Source: Mallotus nudiflorus (lineage: Eukaryota > Streptophyta > Magnoliopsida > Malpighiales > Euphorbiaceae). From it: DNA of 64,000 nt. Position 1 is the stretch's first letter; each line of letters begins with the position of its first letter. The stretch spans positions 1,860,001-1,924,000 of the forward strand of contig CANTUR010000043.1 of NCBI GenBank assembly GCA_947683625.1, in the 5' to 3' direction. The notes beneath the pieces were generated by a model. That model worked only from the letters and a program-made list of their open reading frames with translations, did not search any database and was not told where the DNA came from. Position numbers and translations under genes: made by a program. This document shows, piece by piece, positions 48,110 through 60,946 of the stretch.

Positions 48110-48566
48110 TGTAGTAGAAGCTTTAAGAAAAAATAATTGAAATTATTGATTCTAAGAATACTTGAAATCAATGATCCAAAACTTTGTTGATTCAAAGAAT
48201 TCCAGAGAAATTGGAGAATTATGTTTGTAATTTTATTTTCATTCATAAAAAACTATTCCAAAATAATCAAAAAGGCAAATAAATAGTGCTTAGGAAAAAA
48301 CCCTAAATCTCAAAAAAGGAAAAGACAAAAAATTCCAAAAAAGGAACATAAAATTTAAAGGCCTAAACAAAGGAATTTGGGCCCAAAGATGGACTATTAT
48401 AGACAAAGTATGTAGCACCTATTTTAGCTCTTTGAGTCAGCTTCGATTTGATATATTATGGGCATCGTGGGTCAATCAATGCTGCCACGAACGTCCATTT
48501 GAAGCCCAAGTGCGCAAGCCCACTCTATCAAAACCATCCATAAACTTTAATGCTGCCTCATCTACA
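48110..48566 (-). repeat. 5' LTR of the gypsy element
   Basis: Homologous to 43349-43805. Its ends, TGTAG and CTACA, are complementary, as expected. Confidence 0.87.
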
Positions 48567-48617
48567 TCACTTTTCTTTTTTCTCTTTATAGACAGTGGGC
48601 CAAAAATGTTGGTGGCT

Positions 48618-49102
48618 AGGGGTGTAAGCCGCCCACGAATAGTTTAGTGTTCAGCTCAATAAAAGCTCATTTGAGCTCTTATATTAAAACTCGTTTAATA
48701 AATGAACCAATCTCAAACTATATAAAACTCATCTCATGAAGCTCACGAACAAGTTTGAACAAAAACTCATGAACTAGTTCATAATTTTAATGTTTAGTAA
48801 TTTTATTTTAGATATATAATATATAAATTTGTATTGTAAAAAATATTTTGAAAAATATATTATTATAATAAAATTATAATTTTTATTAAATATATTGTAA
48901 TTTATTTAATAAATAATTTATTTTTAATTTTTTAATATATAATTTTAATTTATAGTTTGTAATTTTTAAAATTTATTTAGACTCGTTTAAGCTCACGAAC
49001 AGGTCGTGAACGCCATGTAGGATAGTGAGTTCAACTCGTTTATAAACAAACCAAGCCCGAGTTAGTTAAAGCTCTGCTCGGTTCAGCTCGATTACACCCC
49101 TA
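48618..49102. mobile_element. 485 bp hAT-type MITE
   Basis: Terminal inverted repeats TAGGGGTGTAA and TTACACCCCTA are flanked by a perfect 8 bp duplication, TTGGTGGC (48610-48617 and 49103-49110). The interior is AT-rich with sub-terminal GCTCG/CGAGC words and has no coding capacity. Confidence 0.92.
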
Positions 49103-49211
49103 TTGGTGGCTTATTATATAAACCATAGGAGCAACATACATGTTAGTCATGACACTTGACATTACTTTTTATAAGATGTGAATAGAGTGCAATAAGACCT
49201 ACAATGTCCTT

Positions 49212-49373
49212 TGTGAATGTTTCAATCAGAGAGCGAAAGCTTACGTTGTATTAACATTAATGTAGCTTATATACAATTACATATATACAACTATTGTATA
49301 AGATAACTATAGAAATAACAAATAATGGTAAAAGTAGTTGTTATATATATACATATGTTTTACACCCTTATCA
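49212..49373 (-). repeat. 3' LTR of the short-LTR copia element
   Basis: 162 bp, matching 53319-53479 closely. Confidence 0.9.
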
Positions 49374-50299
49374 CCCTCCCTCAAGCTGAACAATAGGGGA
49401 GATGACATTCAGCTTATCTTGAAGAAGTTGAACACATCCTTTTTGCAACAGCTTTGTGAGCAGATTAACTGTTCGATCAGCACAAGAAATGTAACGAACA
49501 AAGAGTTCTTGTTATTGGACTTTGTCTTAAACAAAATAATAAACTATCTCGAGATGTTTAGAGTGGGAGTGAAAGATGGGCATGTTGGTGAGGTAAGCTG
49601 CTCTAAGATTATCATAGCAAAGTGTAGGTATGGGAAGGTCATGGAAACCCAATTCTTTAATAAGGGACTACAGCCAATTAATTTCTTGAACTATGTTTGC
49701 CAAAGATCGATATTTAGACTCTATTGATGAGCAAGCAACAAATCGCTGCTTTCGATAACTCCATGAAATAAGATTATTACCAATGTAAATGGCATATCTG
49801 GTGGTTAAATTTTGGTCATCAAGGGAACTAGTCCTATCAGCATAAGCATGAATATAAAAGTAGGTGGACTTATAGATGAGAAGACCATGATGAATTACAT
49901 GTTAAAGATACTGTAGTATACGTTTAACAAAATGCCAATGTTCATCTATTGGAGCATGAAGATACTGTGAAGCATGATTTACTATATGAGAGATGTCCGA
50001 TCTTGTGAAAGATAAATATTAGAGGCTACCAATAGTACTTCGGTAGGAGCTAGGATCTAAAAGTGGTGTACCACTGTAAAAAGATAATTTTTGTGAAACA
50101 CATGATGGAGTCAAAACGCCTTTAGAAGAAGACATGTTTGCTTTATGCATGAGATCTTAGATATATTTCCTTTGAGTTAAAAGAAGATCAAATTTGGTGA
50201 ATGTAGCTTCAATGCCCTAAAAGTAGTTTAGATTGCTAAGGTCCTTGAAAAAAAATTGTTTGGTGAGAGTTTGCACAACATGAGATAGAAACTTAGTGG

Positions 50300-50747
50300 A
50301 CGAACCTGTAAGAACCAAGTCATCTACATAAATGAGGCAAAAAGCTAAAACATCATTTGTAGTATAGTAAAAAAGGGAGCTGTTGGCCCTAGAGACATGA
50401 AAATTAAGAAGCTATAGAGCATTAGTTAAATACTTGTACCATTGAACCAAGGCTTGTTTAAGGCCATACAGAGACCATTTGAGCTTGCATACATAATTTG
50501 GAAATTCCTTATAAATAAAACTCGGAGGTTGTTTCATATAAACATCCTTTTTAAAATGCTTATGAAGAAAGCCACTGGACATATCTAATTGCCATATGGT
50601 CCAATCATTAGTGATAGCAATAGACAAAATGAGTCCAATGGTGCATAGTTTAATGACTAGATTGTATGTGTGATGATAGTAAATACCTGGTTGCTGATTA
50701 AACCCCTTAGTTACCAACCTTGCTTTTATAGCGATTGACTTTGCCAT
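50300..50747 (-). pseudogene. copia reverse transcriptase fragment
   Basis: 50412-50747 has A-R-L-V-T-K-G-F-N-Q, the W-Q-L-D-M-S-S-G-F-L-H block (family D-V-x-x-A-F-L-H-G) and Y-G-L-K-Q-A. The catalytic Y-V-D-D lies just beyond at about 50312-50325 after a frame break. RNase H sequence to 49380 is heavily decayed. Confidence 0.82.
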
Positions 50748-51087
50748 CCAATGTATATTTGATGCAAAACACCCATTTGTAGCCGATTAGATTTTGAGCA
50801 AATGATGAGGGAACAAGATCCTAAGTCTAATTCATAAGAAGTGTAGTGTATTCTTTATGCATGGCTTTATGCCATTAAGGAAAAGAGATAATTTGTTTGA
50901 AAGTGGTGGGTTCAAGTAGTGTAAAGTGAGAGGTATGAAACACTTTGGGTTTGTCATTTCATATTTGTGATATAGTGATCATATGGTATTGGCATGTGGG
51001 TGGAGGAGAAGAATGATTATTGAGATTTAAGGGTATAGTTGTTATTTGGGTAATGGAGCATTAAGGGAATGATATCAAGTTGGGTGG

Positions 51088-51537
51088 TTAGGAAGATAAG
51101 GTGGAAGTTGTTGCTGTGTGAAATGAGGATGAGGTTGGAGTAGTTGTGATTTGATGAGGAATTTTGGGTGATTGAGTATGGGTTGGAGTATGGATGGAAG
51201 TGGTTATAACTGGATAGATATTGAATGTAAGGAGTGGTAAAATTGGAGAAGATTTATCCAAACCAATAAAAATTTCAAGGTGATTAATGACATATAGGGC
51301 TATTTCAAAGGCATAGGGCCAATAAGTGTGGGGAATAGAAGAATGTGTCATTAGGTATAAACCAGACTCTACAACGTGTTTGTGTTTGCTCTTATCACAT
51401 CCATTTTTTTCATGTATATATAGGTAAGAACTATGATGAGTAATGCCATAAGAAGAAAGATAGGGATTTAAACTTTGAAATTCACCTCCCCAATCTGATT
51501 GAAACATTTTAATTAGATATCCAAACAATTTCTCCAC
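51088..51537 (-). pseudogene. copia integrase fragment
   Basis: It includes S-D-W-G-G-E-F (second catalytic Asp, third-region Glu downstream) followed by G-I-T-H-H-S-S. The last part is a Thr/Ser/Pro-rich linker. Confidence 0.8.
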
Positions 51538-51856
51538 AACCAGTTGAAACTTAATAAAAGTAGTAAGAACTTCAAATTTTCATTTTAGAAAATAAATCCA
51601 ATAATATTTAATGAAATGATCATAAAAAATAATAAAATATTATTTGCCATCAAATAAAGGTACAGGAAATGGCCCCTAAAGGTATGAACAAATTAGTTCT
51701 AATGGTTGAGATGCTTGAAAAGAAGAATGAGGAAATGGAAGTTTATGACTCTTGTTAATGGAACATGCATGGCAATTTATTATTATTACAAGACTTAATA
51801 TTGGATTGAGATAGGGCTAAGCAAATTGTGTGAATGGATACATGAGCAAAGTGAAC

Positions 51857-52260
51857 CTACCACGTAGATAGGAAACTAAGAAAGGCACAAGGTGTGGATG
51901 AAGGTGGAGTCAAAGTCATGGAAAGGGAGTAGAGTCCTCCATTATTTGAGTTTGTAAGAAGCAAAGTCCTCGTGGGGATATCCTTGATCTCAAAAAAAGA
52001 AAGGAAAAATTCAATTGAAACATTATTAGTGCTAGTAAAAGAAGATACAAAAAGAAGATTATTACATGCATCAGGTACATGAAAAATATCATGTAAATTA
52101 AAAAATTTATTTTGAACAGAATAATGAGAATCACTAATATGAGAGATTGGAAGAGTTGTACCATTTCCAATAGTTATGTCATTAAGACCATGATACTCTT
52201 TCCGATGGTTCAGATTTTCCATGTTAGGCATAAGATGATGTGTTGCACCTTAGTCCATTA
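51857..52260 (-). pseudogene. copia protease and pre-integrase fragment
   Basis: Immediately upstream of the 52231 Met the frame reads M-D-stop-G-A-T-H-H-L, so the Ser codon of the D-S-G-A-T-H-H-L active site has become TAA. It continues with the I-G-N-G-T-x-L-P-I-S-H-I block typical of copia proteases. Confidence 0.82.
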
Positions 52261-52344
52261 TTCATTATTGAGTAGTTAGAGAAGGATTGAATGCTAAGTT
52301 TGTAGATGGTTTAGAGCTGGAAGGTTTATAAGGTTGGTTGAGTT

Positions 52345-52776
52345 TCAGAGAGGAGCAGGTTTTGGTAAGGTGGCTAATACCATGACAGTTATGACAAGTG
52401 AATAATTCAGGGTTAGAGGTAGAAGTATTGGGTTAAGAAACAATGAAGTTAGAGTATGAGCGAGGGAACATACCTCAACTGCCACTATGTCCTATTGTAA
52501 AATGATCACCACAACTCCCCTTGAATTATTAGGAACGAGAACCATAGAATGCTGAAGGTGGTATGGATAGGATCGACCCTTTTTGTTGGGTTCAGTAGCT
52601 AATCTTGCCCCTTCAATCAATAAGAGGCCATAAAGATCATCAAAAGTGATAACATCAATGTGATTTTTGAGTGAATGAACAAACAGACAATACTCATAGC
52701 TAAGTCCATTTGTAATAACATGTACAAGGTCGTCTTCATTAATTGGATTGCGAAGGGCTACCAACTGATCTACCAT
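52345..52776 (-). pseudogene. copia gag fragments with intact zinc knuckle
   Basis: 52492-52776 encodes gag helices (L-V-H-V-I-T-N-G-L, F-D-D-L-Y-G-L-L). At about 52345-52395 lies a C-x2-C-x4-H-x4-C knuckle (C-H-N-C, H-L-T-K-T-C). Confidence 0.78.
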
Positions 52777-53318
52777 ATTCTTATTTCATTGAGTATAGGC
52801 AGTAATTGATTCAGTAGTATTGCATTGAAGCTTAAAGAAAGTTAATTTGATTGTGTGTATTTGGGCTTTGGAAGCAGATTCGTATGTTAATGGTAATCTA
52901 TCCTAAGCTTCTTTAGCATTAAATGCGCTAACGACTTAAGGAATAAAGCTTTATGTAATCGATCCAATGAGCCACCTAAGGACCAATTGATCTAGGTGAT
53001 ACCATGAATCATATAAGGGATTTAATTGATTGTCTTTAGTGGTTGGATAAGGAGGTATTGCTTATCCATCAATGTGTTTGGCCAAGTAATAGCTTTGGAG
53101 AAGAGGAAGGAACTTGAGCTTGCCACAATAAATAATTAGTTGCATTTAATTTGACTGGAAGAAGGGTTGCAATATTCAGCAACTGAGAGACATAAAGAGT
53201 AGAGGATGATGGAGAATTTGTAGATGAGGAAAGAGTAGTTTATCTTGATGAGCTATCTATTGCCATTAAAGAAAAAAAGATAGAATGGGTTGTTAAACCA
53301 CGTTGTGCTCTAATACCA

Positions 53319-53479
53319 TGTGAAGGTTTCAATCAGAGAGTAAAACTTACATTGTATTAACATTAATGTAGCTTATATATAATTGCATTTAAATAGTTGT
53401 TGTATAAGATAACTACAGAAATAACAAACAATGGTAAAAGTAGTTGTTAGAGATATACATCTATTTTATAGTCTTATCA
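53319..53479 (-). repeat. 5' LTR of the short-LTR copia element
   Basis: 161 bp partner of 49212-49373. Confidence 0.9.
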
Positions 53480-54163
53480 TCCTTCAACTGCCTATCAAGA
53501 TTCAATAAGAAATATATAATCTAGTGTTATATAGCATATTAGCTGGACATTTTGCACATTACATGATATCAATTCTTCCAATGGCCCATAGTTTGATAGT
53601 TGCTTTCAAGCACCTAAATTCACTGTATCAGTTAATTAGACACATTTTTTTCAAAGCAACTATTTTTATGTGATTCTTCATAATTATCATATCATTAGAC
53701 TTGATCGAAAATGATGAAAGGTCAATAGTCAAATAGCAAAAATTCTTACAAACGTTATCAGTTTAATCTCTGACCATGCATGGAGTTGAAAAACCTATTG
53801 AAATTCTCAAATTTAAACCAAATTCTATTAACCATATAGGTTAAAACAAAGGAAATAAATTTGGTAAGATTGCCAGATAATGAATCCAAATATTATTAAT
53901 CTTTTTTTTAAGGTTGTTTATGAATGTTTTGAAATAATATGCACTAATATAATCTAAAATCTGCTCGTCTAAGGAGGTGGAAAATGATACATATTCAAGA
54001 AGTGTCTTTCTTGGTAGTCATGAAGAGTTGCTTGTTTTTATATAGCTAATTAGTAAGTTCTATTTATAAAACAAAGACAATAACAGGATGAAATTTCTTG
54101 AAAATAATTATGTATCTGTACACTCACTTGGATTCAAAACAAAAACAAAAACATGATGTGTTT
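53480..54163. other. Non-coding spacer downstream of a SAUR pseudogene
   Basis: AT-rich host DNA without a gene. Positions about 53700-53830 resemble 63840-63960, so part of it is a dispersed or duplicated repeat. Confidence 0.55.
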
Positions 54164-54610
54164 TTAAAAGTTATATATTGGTAATTGTTGACTTATAAGT
54201 TCTTAATGGGGATGCAAATGGGATAAGCATCGGATGTTGGCCATGGACATAAGCAATGCTTGCTCTACATCTTTACTCATGTGCCTTTGAATTAGATCAA
54301 TTACATATTCCATAAAGTCTGCATCACATGGTAGTGTTTAAGAACTATTGCTTAGCAAACCAAATTCTTCTTCTACAAGCATGAGAAGTTCTTTAACAAT
54401 GTCATTATTAAAGTACTCCAGAGGAAGCACAAAGTGTCTCTCATCAACTGAGTACATAATAAAGTGACCCTTTTCAACTATGTTTGATGTGCTACAAGCA
54501 TCTGCATCCATTGTAGTAATATTTCTTGGAATTGTAATTCTTTTTCACCTTAAAGCAGCCAACTTTTGCCATTTTCTTCCTAGTTTGATAAGTTTCTTGG
54601 CACTTATCAT
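54164..54610 (-). pseudogene. SAUR pseudogene (duplicate of the intact gene)
   Basis: Full-length SAUR frame from ATG 54610 (M-I-S-A-K-K-L-I-K-L-G-R-K-W-Q) to a final TAA at 54164-54166. Three internal stops interrupt it: one near codon 22 (A-L-R-stop-K-R), one after S-N-S-S before T-L-P-C-D-A, and one near the C-terminus (L-H-P-H-stop). There is no frameshift. It aligns along its whole length with the gene at 37932-38375, including upstream sequence to about 55260. Confidence 0.88.
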
Positions 54611-55262
54611 ATTGTCAGTACATAAAATACTAGGGAAAGTTTTAAAGATGATGGAGAAAGGAATGGCTTAAGGACTTAAAATAATAAGGTCTTGTTTTGC
54701 TCTATATAGGAAGTAATGAATTGGGCTGATTATATATTGATTTATCAAGGGACAATCCTATTAATGAACCCTTTCGAATTAAGGTAACATGGCAAGAAAA
54801 ACCATGTAATATATGCATATACAAAGAGCTATTACAAGGGGAATCTTATATGATATGCTTGGATCTTCTTGTGTAGCAAGTTAGAGACATAATGGGTCCA
54901 AGTTAAGTTGATATCTCATGATCATAACTCACAATAAACTTGGTGAATAGCAACTTATACAAGATGATTTGGTGTAAGTTGACAGAGTTATGCTTGAAGT
55001 TTATTAGACATCTGTACCTAACATGTCAAATAATTACCTGACATAAGTCAAAGAAATAGTGGCTCATAAGTTGGTACTTGGATTAGATTAGTGTTTTTCT
55101 AAAAATTATAAAAAGCATTATCTTGTAATTGATAATATGAAAAATTTTCATTAGGTTAGATATTATTTTCTTGTGTTAAGTTATGTTAGTCATAGATTTT
55201 TACTGCTGACTATAGTAACATATACATAAATTTAGGCATGTGGATTATCAGCACTTTTGGAC
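54611..55262. other. Duplicated SAUR upstream region
   Basis: It aligns with 38376 to about 38920 (for example GGTCTTGTTTT, GATTATATATTGA, GATATCTCATGATCATAACTC), marking the left half of the segmental duplication. It has no gene of its own. Confidence 0.75.
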
Positions 55263-55267
55263 TTAGG

Positions 55268-56411
55268 TGTTATTGCGTTCAAAACTCGCAAGTGCACAGG
55301 TTGTGAATTATAGTACAAAAGATATCGTTCTCACTAGGATTGAATATTGAATACTAATATTTCTACTTATGTTCCTAACTAGCAAATCAATAAAGTAATT
55401 AAGAAAATGAAAATATAAATTGAAACAACTTAAATTAAAAGAAAATCAAATGATAAAAACATAGAGCTTAGGTTTAGTTTCACTATTCTAATTAGATCAT
55501 GAACACTTAATTATTAAACACTTTGATTTCAATTAAGGGTAATTGTTCTAAAATACCTAAAGACTCTCTCGAGTTCAATTAAGCATGTTAAGATTAAAGT
55601 TTAGCCTACTCTTGTGGTTAAGAAATTAATTAAAACTCATTAAGTTCGTTAACTATTAATATACACTATAGACCCTACCTACTATCATGGTCCCCCGAAG
55701 AGCTCGCCTACTCTTGTGGTCGAGTGGTCTAAGTCTTATAAGTCTTAAACTAGTAAATTTCCCTAACTCTTGTTGGTTAATTTACTCATAAAAATGCAAT
55801 TAAATAGGCCTAAAATAATAACAAGACATTAAGCTCAACATACATAATTAACTTGAAATCAAATTAATAAACTTGTTTTCAATCACATCATAGAATAGCT
55901 ACTCCTAACCTAAACCCTAAAAAGAGTTTAGCCAAACATGGCTTTAAAAAGAATTACAAACATAAAATAAATAACAATAGAATAAAGAAGAAGAAAAATA
56001 GATAAAACTCGTTTGAGCGTGCTTCAATCTTCAATCCTTATTGAGCTCTTCAATCCCCAAAACAACTCTCTTTAACCTAGAGTTAAAATTCTCTTTTTAT
56101 AGAGAAAAAAAACCTTAAATTCATCTAATGACCAAAGCAATAATTTTTCTCCTTCAAATCCTCCTCCAATTAGGAAAATAACTTTATAAAATAGCTCCTT
56201 AATTATTAGCTTGAATTTCAGACTCTTTAGGAAAATAAAATTCCTATAAAAACATACAAAAAATGCATAAATTAACTAGGAAACTAAAAAGAAATAAAAC
56301 TAAGCTAATAAACTAAAATCCTAATAAAACACTAATTATAAATAATAAAATATAAAGAAATACTAATAAATCCTAGGGAAATTAAATAGAAAAACTATGC
56401 AATAATTGACA
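55268..56411 (-). repeat. 3' LTR of the non-autonomous gypsy-like element
   Basis: 1144 bp, with TGTTATTGCG at one end and ATTGACA at the other (plus strand). It is co-linear with 59810-60946. Confidence 0.85.
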
Positions 56412-57370
56412 CAAACAAATTCCCCCACACTTAAACCTTTGCTTGTCCTCAAGCATACACTTGAGAACACCTATCATCACAACGAATTTAGCACATTAAC
56501 AAACTTTAACTTGTCTATCTAACATAATCTTTAATTAATACAAAACTTTTGACTCAACATTAAATTGGTAACTCAAAGTTAAAGATGTAAGCTTTACTAA
56601 GTGAAGAGTAAACTTAACCGTTGAATTCCCAAAAATTCATAAGTTAACGATCAAATAAAACAAAGGCAAGTGATACTATTCACTCAACCCTTAGTAACTC
56701 TTAAATTCTAGCACATAAAAGATAGCCACACAATTTTTTTTCAAACGAGTGCATTTTATGCTTAATCTTGCATTTTTTTATTCTTTATAACAAATCTTCC
56801 TACTCTTAGTAATCCCCCACTGTTCTTGTACTACTAAGCGTGGATATTTCCAAGTGGGTACTTTAGATACTTTTACTCTATTTAGAGCATTGGAGTAGAT
56901 TTAGAGCATGTAAAAACTATAATTTAAGCACTACTCTTACTTAATAAAAGAGAGATTTTTTTTTTCATAATGAAGCTACCGTTTCATGTGCTAGACTCAA
57001 GGATCAACTAAAAAATTGAGTATCACTTACAATCATTTTTCTCAATTATCAATTCACAAAATTTGGTCACTCAAAAGGTCTCAATTATCAATTATCAATT
57101 CATGTGCTAGACTCATTAAATTTTCAAAAGTCTTTAACCATAAATTATCAACCTAACTTAAAAGTCACAAATTAAGAATTAACAAAAGATTATGAAACAT
57201 GCACAAGAAAATCACATTCAATATGCTATACTAATCATAAGGATAAAGTGCACAAATTTAAATATGCAAATGCTAACATGTAAATCTAACATAAAAGATA
57301 AAAGTATAAAAATCTAATATAACTAAATGCAAAATACATGCAATTGTACATGCGCCCCTTCCCCCACACA

Positions 57371-57389
57371 CCACACACACACACACACA
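57371..57389. repeat. (AC)n microsatellite
   Basis: A short CA run inside the non-autonomous LTR element. Confidence 0.85.
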
Positions 57390-57884
57390 GACATATTGTC
57401 CTTAATGTGAAAGGAACAAACAAAAAAAATTTTAAAATTAAAGGAATTAAAAAAAAATTAAAACTTAATACTCCCCTAATGTAATGCTTCACTCTTTGCC
57501 TTATGCTGATGGGAAGTTGATAATCACATGAGAGATCAAGAGCTAAAAACATCATTAGACAAAATTAAAAGTGAAATTAAATAAACTTAAATAAACTAAC
57601 ACATAACTAAATTAAGCATAAATTCATGAAAATTAAGAGCAAACTATGTAAAGCAAAATAGAAATTGCACAAAAATATATAATTTGAAAAATTATACTCA
57701 AAATTTAAATTTAATTAAATCAATTAAAATTGATACAATTTCTAAATAAAATTGAATAATGCCCATGAATAATCATAAAAATAATGCTTAAGGTAACATC
57801 AAAAAAATGAAGAAAATAAAATAAATTCTAATTGCTAACTAAATTTATGTGAAAAATAGAGTAATAAAAAAATAAAATAAAAGT

Positions 57885-57985
57885 AGTGGTGTGTGCATGT
57901 GAGAGGGAGAAAGAAGGAAATATAATATATATATATATATATAAGTGGTGGTGTGTGCATGTGAAAGGTAGAAATAAAGAAAAAA
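57885..57985. repeat. Local tandem duplication around an (AT)n tract
   Basis: The word AGTGGTGTGTGCATGTGA at about 57885-57902 recurs with one or two changes at about 57945-57963. An (AT)n run lies between them. Confidence 0.7.
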
Positions 57986-59329
57986 AATATATTAATAACA
58001 AATGAACAAATGAAAAAGAAAAGAAACAATGAAAGAAACAAAAAGAAGAAAAAAAAATTTGGTGCTTAATGGGCTTTGTAAGGAAAAAAAAAATGAAATT
58101 AAAAGTGGCATAACACAGTGACATACAACATGGCATGGTCAAACCGTGTTTAACTTCCTTCCAAGCCTTTTTTTTTTCAAAGCTTTGCATTCCATGCCAT
58201 ATGGTTTCACAAAATCATGTTCTAACCCGTGCCGTAAAGGCATTGACGTGACATGATATCTACAAGATGTGCTCACCACCATGTTCAGTTATGCTTAGAT
58301 GGGGTTGTGTGAACATAGTATAATGATGTTGTGTGTGCAATCGTGTGATAGGGGAAAGTAGGACACAACTATATGGTAAACTATGTGTGACATTATAACA
58401 TGTAAAATTAAGCATGATTGAGTACATGATCATATGGTTGACTGTGTGATACACTGTTTAAACTCCAAAAAGACGTGCATACCTAGGCATGGCTGTGCCT
58501 TTGGGTGTGCTCCCTATAAAAATTCAACTTTTGCTTTTTTTTCCCTCTTTTCATGATGATGAACCAAAATTAATTCTAGTGCTTTTGAATTTTCCATGGC
58601 AACTTAAAAAACCTATAAAAATAATTTCAAACACCCAAAAAAAAATCAGAACTAAAATAAAAAATATAAATTGTAAAATAAAAAATATGCAAATAAAAAT
58701 AAATAAACTATAAATCTAAATAAAATAAATTTGGGTTGCCTCCTAAGACCGCTAATTTAAGGTCATTAGCTTGACCCCTTAAATGTGTAGTATCATGGGT
58801 GCAATTGAATATGAGGAAGTGTTCTTGGTAGCATCTTCTCTTCCTTTCTTTTGCTAGGCTCCCTTATACCTAGGTAATAAAGTGTAGACTCCATATGCTA
58901 AATTTTTTGTTCTAGAATTACTCAAAGAATGTAAGGCTTCTTATGTGGGTTTTAAGATAGTCCAACACCTTTCATGGATTCCTCTTATATGACTATAATA
59001 GGTTGTGGAACATATGCATTGATATTTACAGATGGCTCATCTTCATCTTCATCCCATGTAGCTTCAAGAATTTTTATGATTTTCTTATTTAAATCATCTT
59101 GAAATTAAGTTGAGTGACTTTATACCTCATCATCCTTGATGTCTATAAATTGATTCTTATATTTAGAGACTTCTTCGATTTCCTTAGTGATCAATTCTTC
59201 TTGCTCATCATGGCACAACTAAAAAGTGTCTTCATCATCTTGACTTAAATTATTCTCATCATCATATATACTTTCTCCTTGTGCTGGTTGCATTTAGCAA
59301 TTTATGGATGCACATATTTAAATTTTTTA

Positions 59330-59600
59330 AAAGCATGCATTTTGAATTTCTGCAATTTGATCTGCTTGCATCTTAAGCCTAATTAGAGCTTTTTTTTGTT
59401 CATCCATTCCAGACATGATTTGATTCATCTTAATCACCAATAATTGTTCTTCGATTCTCTTAGTCTCCTCTTATTGATAACTCCAAGTATGTTCCACACA
59501 ACTGGTCCAAGATGGGTTGTAGTGAGGTTATGAAGGTGAACATGAATAATATAGGCAATATGCTCCATTGTGGTTCTCTCCACACCAATTATAAACCTGA
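59330..59600 (-). pseudogene. gag-like remnant in the non-autonomous LTR element
   Basis: The minus strand encodes a degenerate knuckle-like W-C-G-E-N-H-N-G-A-Y-C, then Y-N-P-S-W, and then a predicted helical, charged stretch (M-N-Q-I-M-S-G-M-D-E-Q-K-K-A). This resembles the post-knuckle gag of Athila-type elements. Stops interrupt it. Confidence 0.5.
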
Positions 59601-59809
59601 AAAGAAGATGGAAAATAGTTAAGTGGCATATGTTTTACATTATATACAGGATCCCATGCATTAGACCTAAAAAATTGATACGAAAATCTACCATTATCCA
59701 TAACAAATTACTTATCAATATTACAAATAAAATAAAATGCTAGTCTAAGAGAAGTAAAAATTAAATTAGTATCATAATATTTCCAATCCCTGGTAACGAC
59801 ACCAAAAAC

Positions 59810-60946
59810 TTATTGCGTTAAAAAATTGCAAGCACACAGATTGTGAATTATAGTGCAAAAATATCTTTCCCACAAGGATTGAATATTGAATATTAGTATT
59901 TCTACTTGTGTTCCTAGCTAGCAAATCCATTAAGTAATTAAGAAAATCAAAATATAAATTAAAATAGCTAAAATTAAAAGAAAATCAAATGATAAAAACA
60001 TAGAACTTAGGTTTAGTTTCACTATTACAATAAAATAATAAACACTTAATTATTAAACACTTTGATTTATGTTAAGGCTAATTGTTCTAAAATACCTAAA
60101 GACTCTCTCGAGTTCAATTAAACATGTTAAGATTAAAGTTTAACCTACTCTCATGGTAAATAAATTAATCAAAACTCATTAAGTTCCTTAATAATTAATT
60201 TACCACTACAGACCCTGCCTACTATCATAGTCCCTCGAAGACGTCGCCTACTATCATGGTTGAGTGGTCTAACTCCTATGAGTCTTAAGATAGTAATTTC
60301 CCTTAACTCTTGTTTGTTAATTTACCCATAAACATGCAATCAAACATGCATGGAATGATAATAAGACATTAAGCTTAACACATAGAATTAACTGAAAATC
60401 AAATTAATAAACTTGTGTTTAATCACATAATAGAATAACTACTCCTAGCCTAAACCCTAAAAAGAGTTTAGCTAGATATGGCTTTAAAAAGAATTACAAA
60501 TGTATTATAAATAACAAGGGAATGAAGAAGAATAGATAAAACTCATTTATGTGCACTTCAATATTTAATCCTTGTTGAGCTCTTTAATCTCCAAAATAGC
60601 TCTCTTTAACCTAGAGTTAAAATTCTCTTTTTATAGAGAAAAATACTCTAAATTCGTCAAAGGACCAAAACAATAATTTTTCTCCTTCAAAACCTCCCCA
60701 ATTAGGAAAATAACTCTATAGAACAACTCCTTATTTATTTGCTTGAATCCTAGACTCTTTAAGAAAATAAAATTGCTACAAAAACATATAAAAAATGCAT
60801 AAATTAACTACGAAACTAAAACAAAAATAAAACTAAGCTAATAAACTAAAATCCTAAAAAAACACTAATTATAAATAATAAAATATAAAGAAATACTAGT
60901 AAATCCTATGAAAATTAAATAAAAAACTATGCAATAATTAATAATA
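59810..60946 (-). repeat. 5' LTR of the non-autonomous gypsy-like element
   Basis: About 1137 bp, partner of 55268-56411. Its right end is altered (AATAATTAATA rather than AATAATTGACA). Confidence 0.85.

Larger units (their letters stand above)
43349..48566 (-). mobile_element. Ty3/gypsy LTR retrotransposon
   Basis: Two 457 bp LTRs (43349-43805 and 48110-48566) flank a degenerate interior. On the minus strand its order is gag, protease, RT, RNase H, integrase, which is the gypsy order. The primer site TGGTATCAAAGC lies immediately inside the 5' LTR (about 48091-48106) and fits initiator-Met tRNA. The polypurine tract CTAGGGGGAATAA precedes the 3' LTR. LTR ends are TGTAG...CTACA on the right copy. 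The 5 bp flanks do not match. No chromodomain was recognised at the end of integrase. Multiple nonsense codons mean it is dead. Confidence 0.9.
49212..53479 (-). mobile_element. Ty1/copia retrotransposon with short LTRs
   Basis: LTRs of about 161 bp (49212-49373 and 53319-53479) begin TGATAAG and end TTCACA on the minus strand. They are flanked by a perfect 5 bp duplication, TCCTT (49207-49211 and 53480-53484). The primer site TGGTATTAGAGC abuts the 5' LTR, and the polypurine tract GAGGGAGGG abuts the 3' LTR. Copia-order gag-pol remnants lie between them. The coding is dead. Confidence 0.93.
55268..60946 (-). mobile_element. Non-autonomous gypsy-like LTR element (Athila-like/LARD-type)
   Basis: LTRs at 55268-56411 and 59810-60946 (about 1.14 kb each) flank 3.4 kb of mostly non-coding sequence. 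On the minus strand the polypurine-like GTGTGGGGGAATTTG precedes the 3' LTR. The sequence TTTTTGGTGTCGTTACCAGGG follows the 5' LTR and resembles the tRNA-Asp primer site used by Athila-type gypsy elements. A gag-like remnant lies at about 59330-59600. The flanks TTAGG (55263-55267) and ATAGG (60947-60951) differ at one base. It split the duplicated SAUR block. Confidence 0.8.

Noticed and set aside
57286..58713. Several 60-120 codon frames in the 57.3-58.7 kb interval
   Set aside because: All are low-complexity, AT- or pyrimidine-run driven, inside the non-autonomous LTR element.
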